Positions 63,845 through 64,000 of a stretch of 64,000 nucleotides of DNA are shown here, in pieces. Position 1 is the stretch's first letter. Each line of letters starts with the position of its first letter. The notes under the pieces were generated by a model. That model was not told the origin of the DNA. It saw nothing but the letters and a program-made list of their open reading frames with translations, and did no database searches. The DNA is taken from positions 28,145,633-28,209,632 of the forward strand of contig CM019718.1 of assembly GCA_009760885.1 (NCBI GenBank), given 5' to 3'. The DNA is from Achatina immaculata (lineage: Eukaryota; Mollusca; Gastropoda; Stylommatophora; Achatinidae). The translations under genes and the position numbers were made by a program.

Positions 63845-64000
63845 GTTAGTTATTGTGTGGGTAACTGTGTAGATAGCTGTTGTATGGGTAACTGTGTAGA
63901 TAGCTGTTGTATGGGTAACTGTGTAGATAGCTGTTGTATGGGTAACTGTGTAGATAGCTGTTGTATGGATAACTGTGTAGATAGCTGTTGTATGGATAAC
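63845..64000. repeat. 27-bp minisatellite, runs off the window
   Basis: GTGTAGATAGCTGTTGTATG plus GGTAACT recurs about six times up to position 64000. It begins at the right end of the Tigger-like element. Confidence 0.93.

Overview
This is a stretch of an animal nuclear genome. The coding content is split into short exons with GT-AG junctions, introns are kilobases long, and the window is packed with transposable-element remnants and minisatellites. Two conserved metazoan genes are recognisable on the + strand. They do not fix the phylum; the transposon mixture (Tc1, Tigger/pogo, hAT, several non-LTR families, an R2-type LINE) and the very high minisatellite load suggest an invertebrate, possibly a mollusc. 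That assignment is an inference with low confidence.

Gene 1 (765-25367 coding, + strand) is the 3' part of selenoprotein N (SELENON). Five coding exons end in a TAG at 25365. The third exon carries an in-frame TGA at 12446-12448 in the Ser-Cys-Sec-Gly active-site context, so it reads as selenocysteine. A 9-bp stem right after it resembles the selenocysteine redefinition element. A textbook form-2 SECIS hairpin lies at 29060-29147, 3.7 kb beyond the stop. Between stop and SECIS sit a MITE-like element and a truncated LINE. The N-terminal half of the gene lies to the left of the window.

Gene 2 (38499-59487 coding, + strand) is the 5' part of PPP1R21 (protein phosphatase 1 regulatory subunit 21, an endosomal coiled-coil protein). 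Seven coding exons keep a continuous frame; the remaining exons lie to the right. The two genes are head-to-tail with about 9 kb between the SECIS and the PPP1R21 start codon.

Most of the rest is repeats. 0-0.5 kb: 60-bp minisatellite. 0.9-5 kb: intronic array, LINE scrap, and two identical tandem Tc1 elements. 5.1-7.3 kb: tRNA-like SINE head, an R2-type LINE with restriction-like endonuclease, 50-bp array. 7.4-12.3 kb: LINE family A, a Tigger/pogo copy interrupted by LINE family B, 21-bp array. 14-20 kb: the best-preserved LINE (498 aa), LINE family D, a hAT remnant. 20-25 kb: 24-bp array and a 1,410-bp perfect tandem duplication. 25.7-26.9 kb: MITE and LINE in the SELENON 3' UTR. 30.5-34 kb: LINE A, LINE D nested in LINE E with a perfect 12-bp target duplication, and a 54-bp array born inside LINE E. 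35.5-38 kb: 21-bp higher-order array and others. 38.6-42 kb: a 1.67-kb tandem duplication. 42-45.4 kb: four long arrays. 46-59.6 kb: PPP1R21 introns with arrays, a 1.3-kb non-autonomous retroelement with a perfect 11-bp target duplication, and an RNase-H-bearing LINE. 59.7-64 kb: 68-bp array and a second, TA-flanked Tigger/pogo derivative.

The two most interesting signals are the complete selenocysteine-insertion machinery of SELENON in one window, and several minisatellites in PPP1R21 that are built out of the exon-intron junctions, so that authentic splice sites are followed or preceded by serial copies of themselves.
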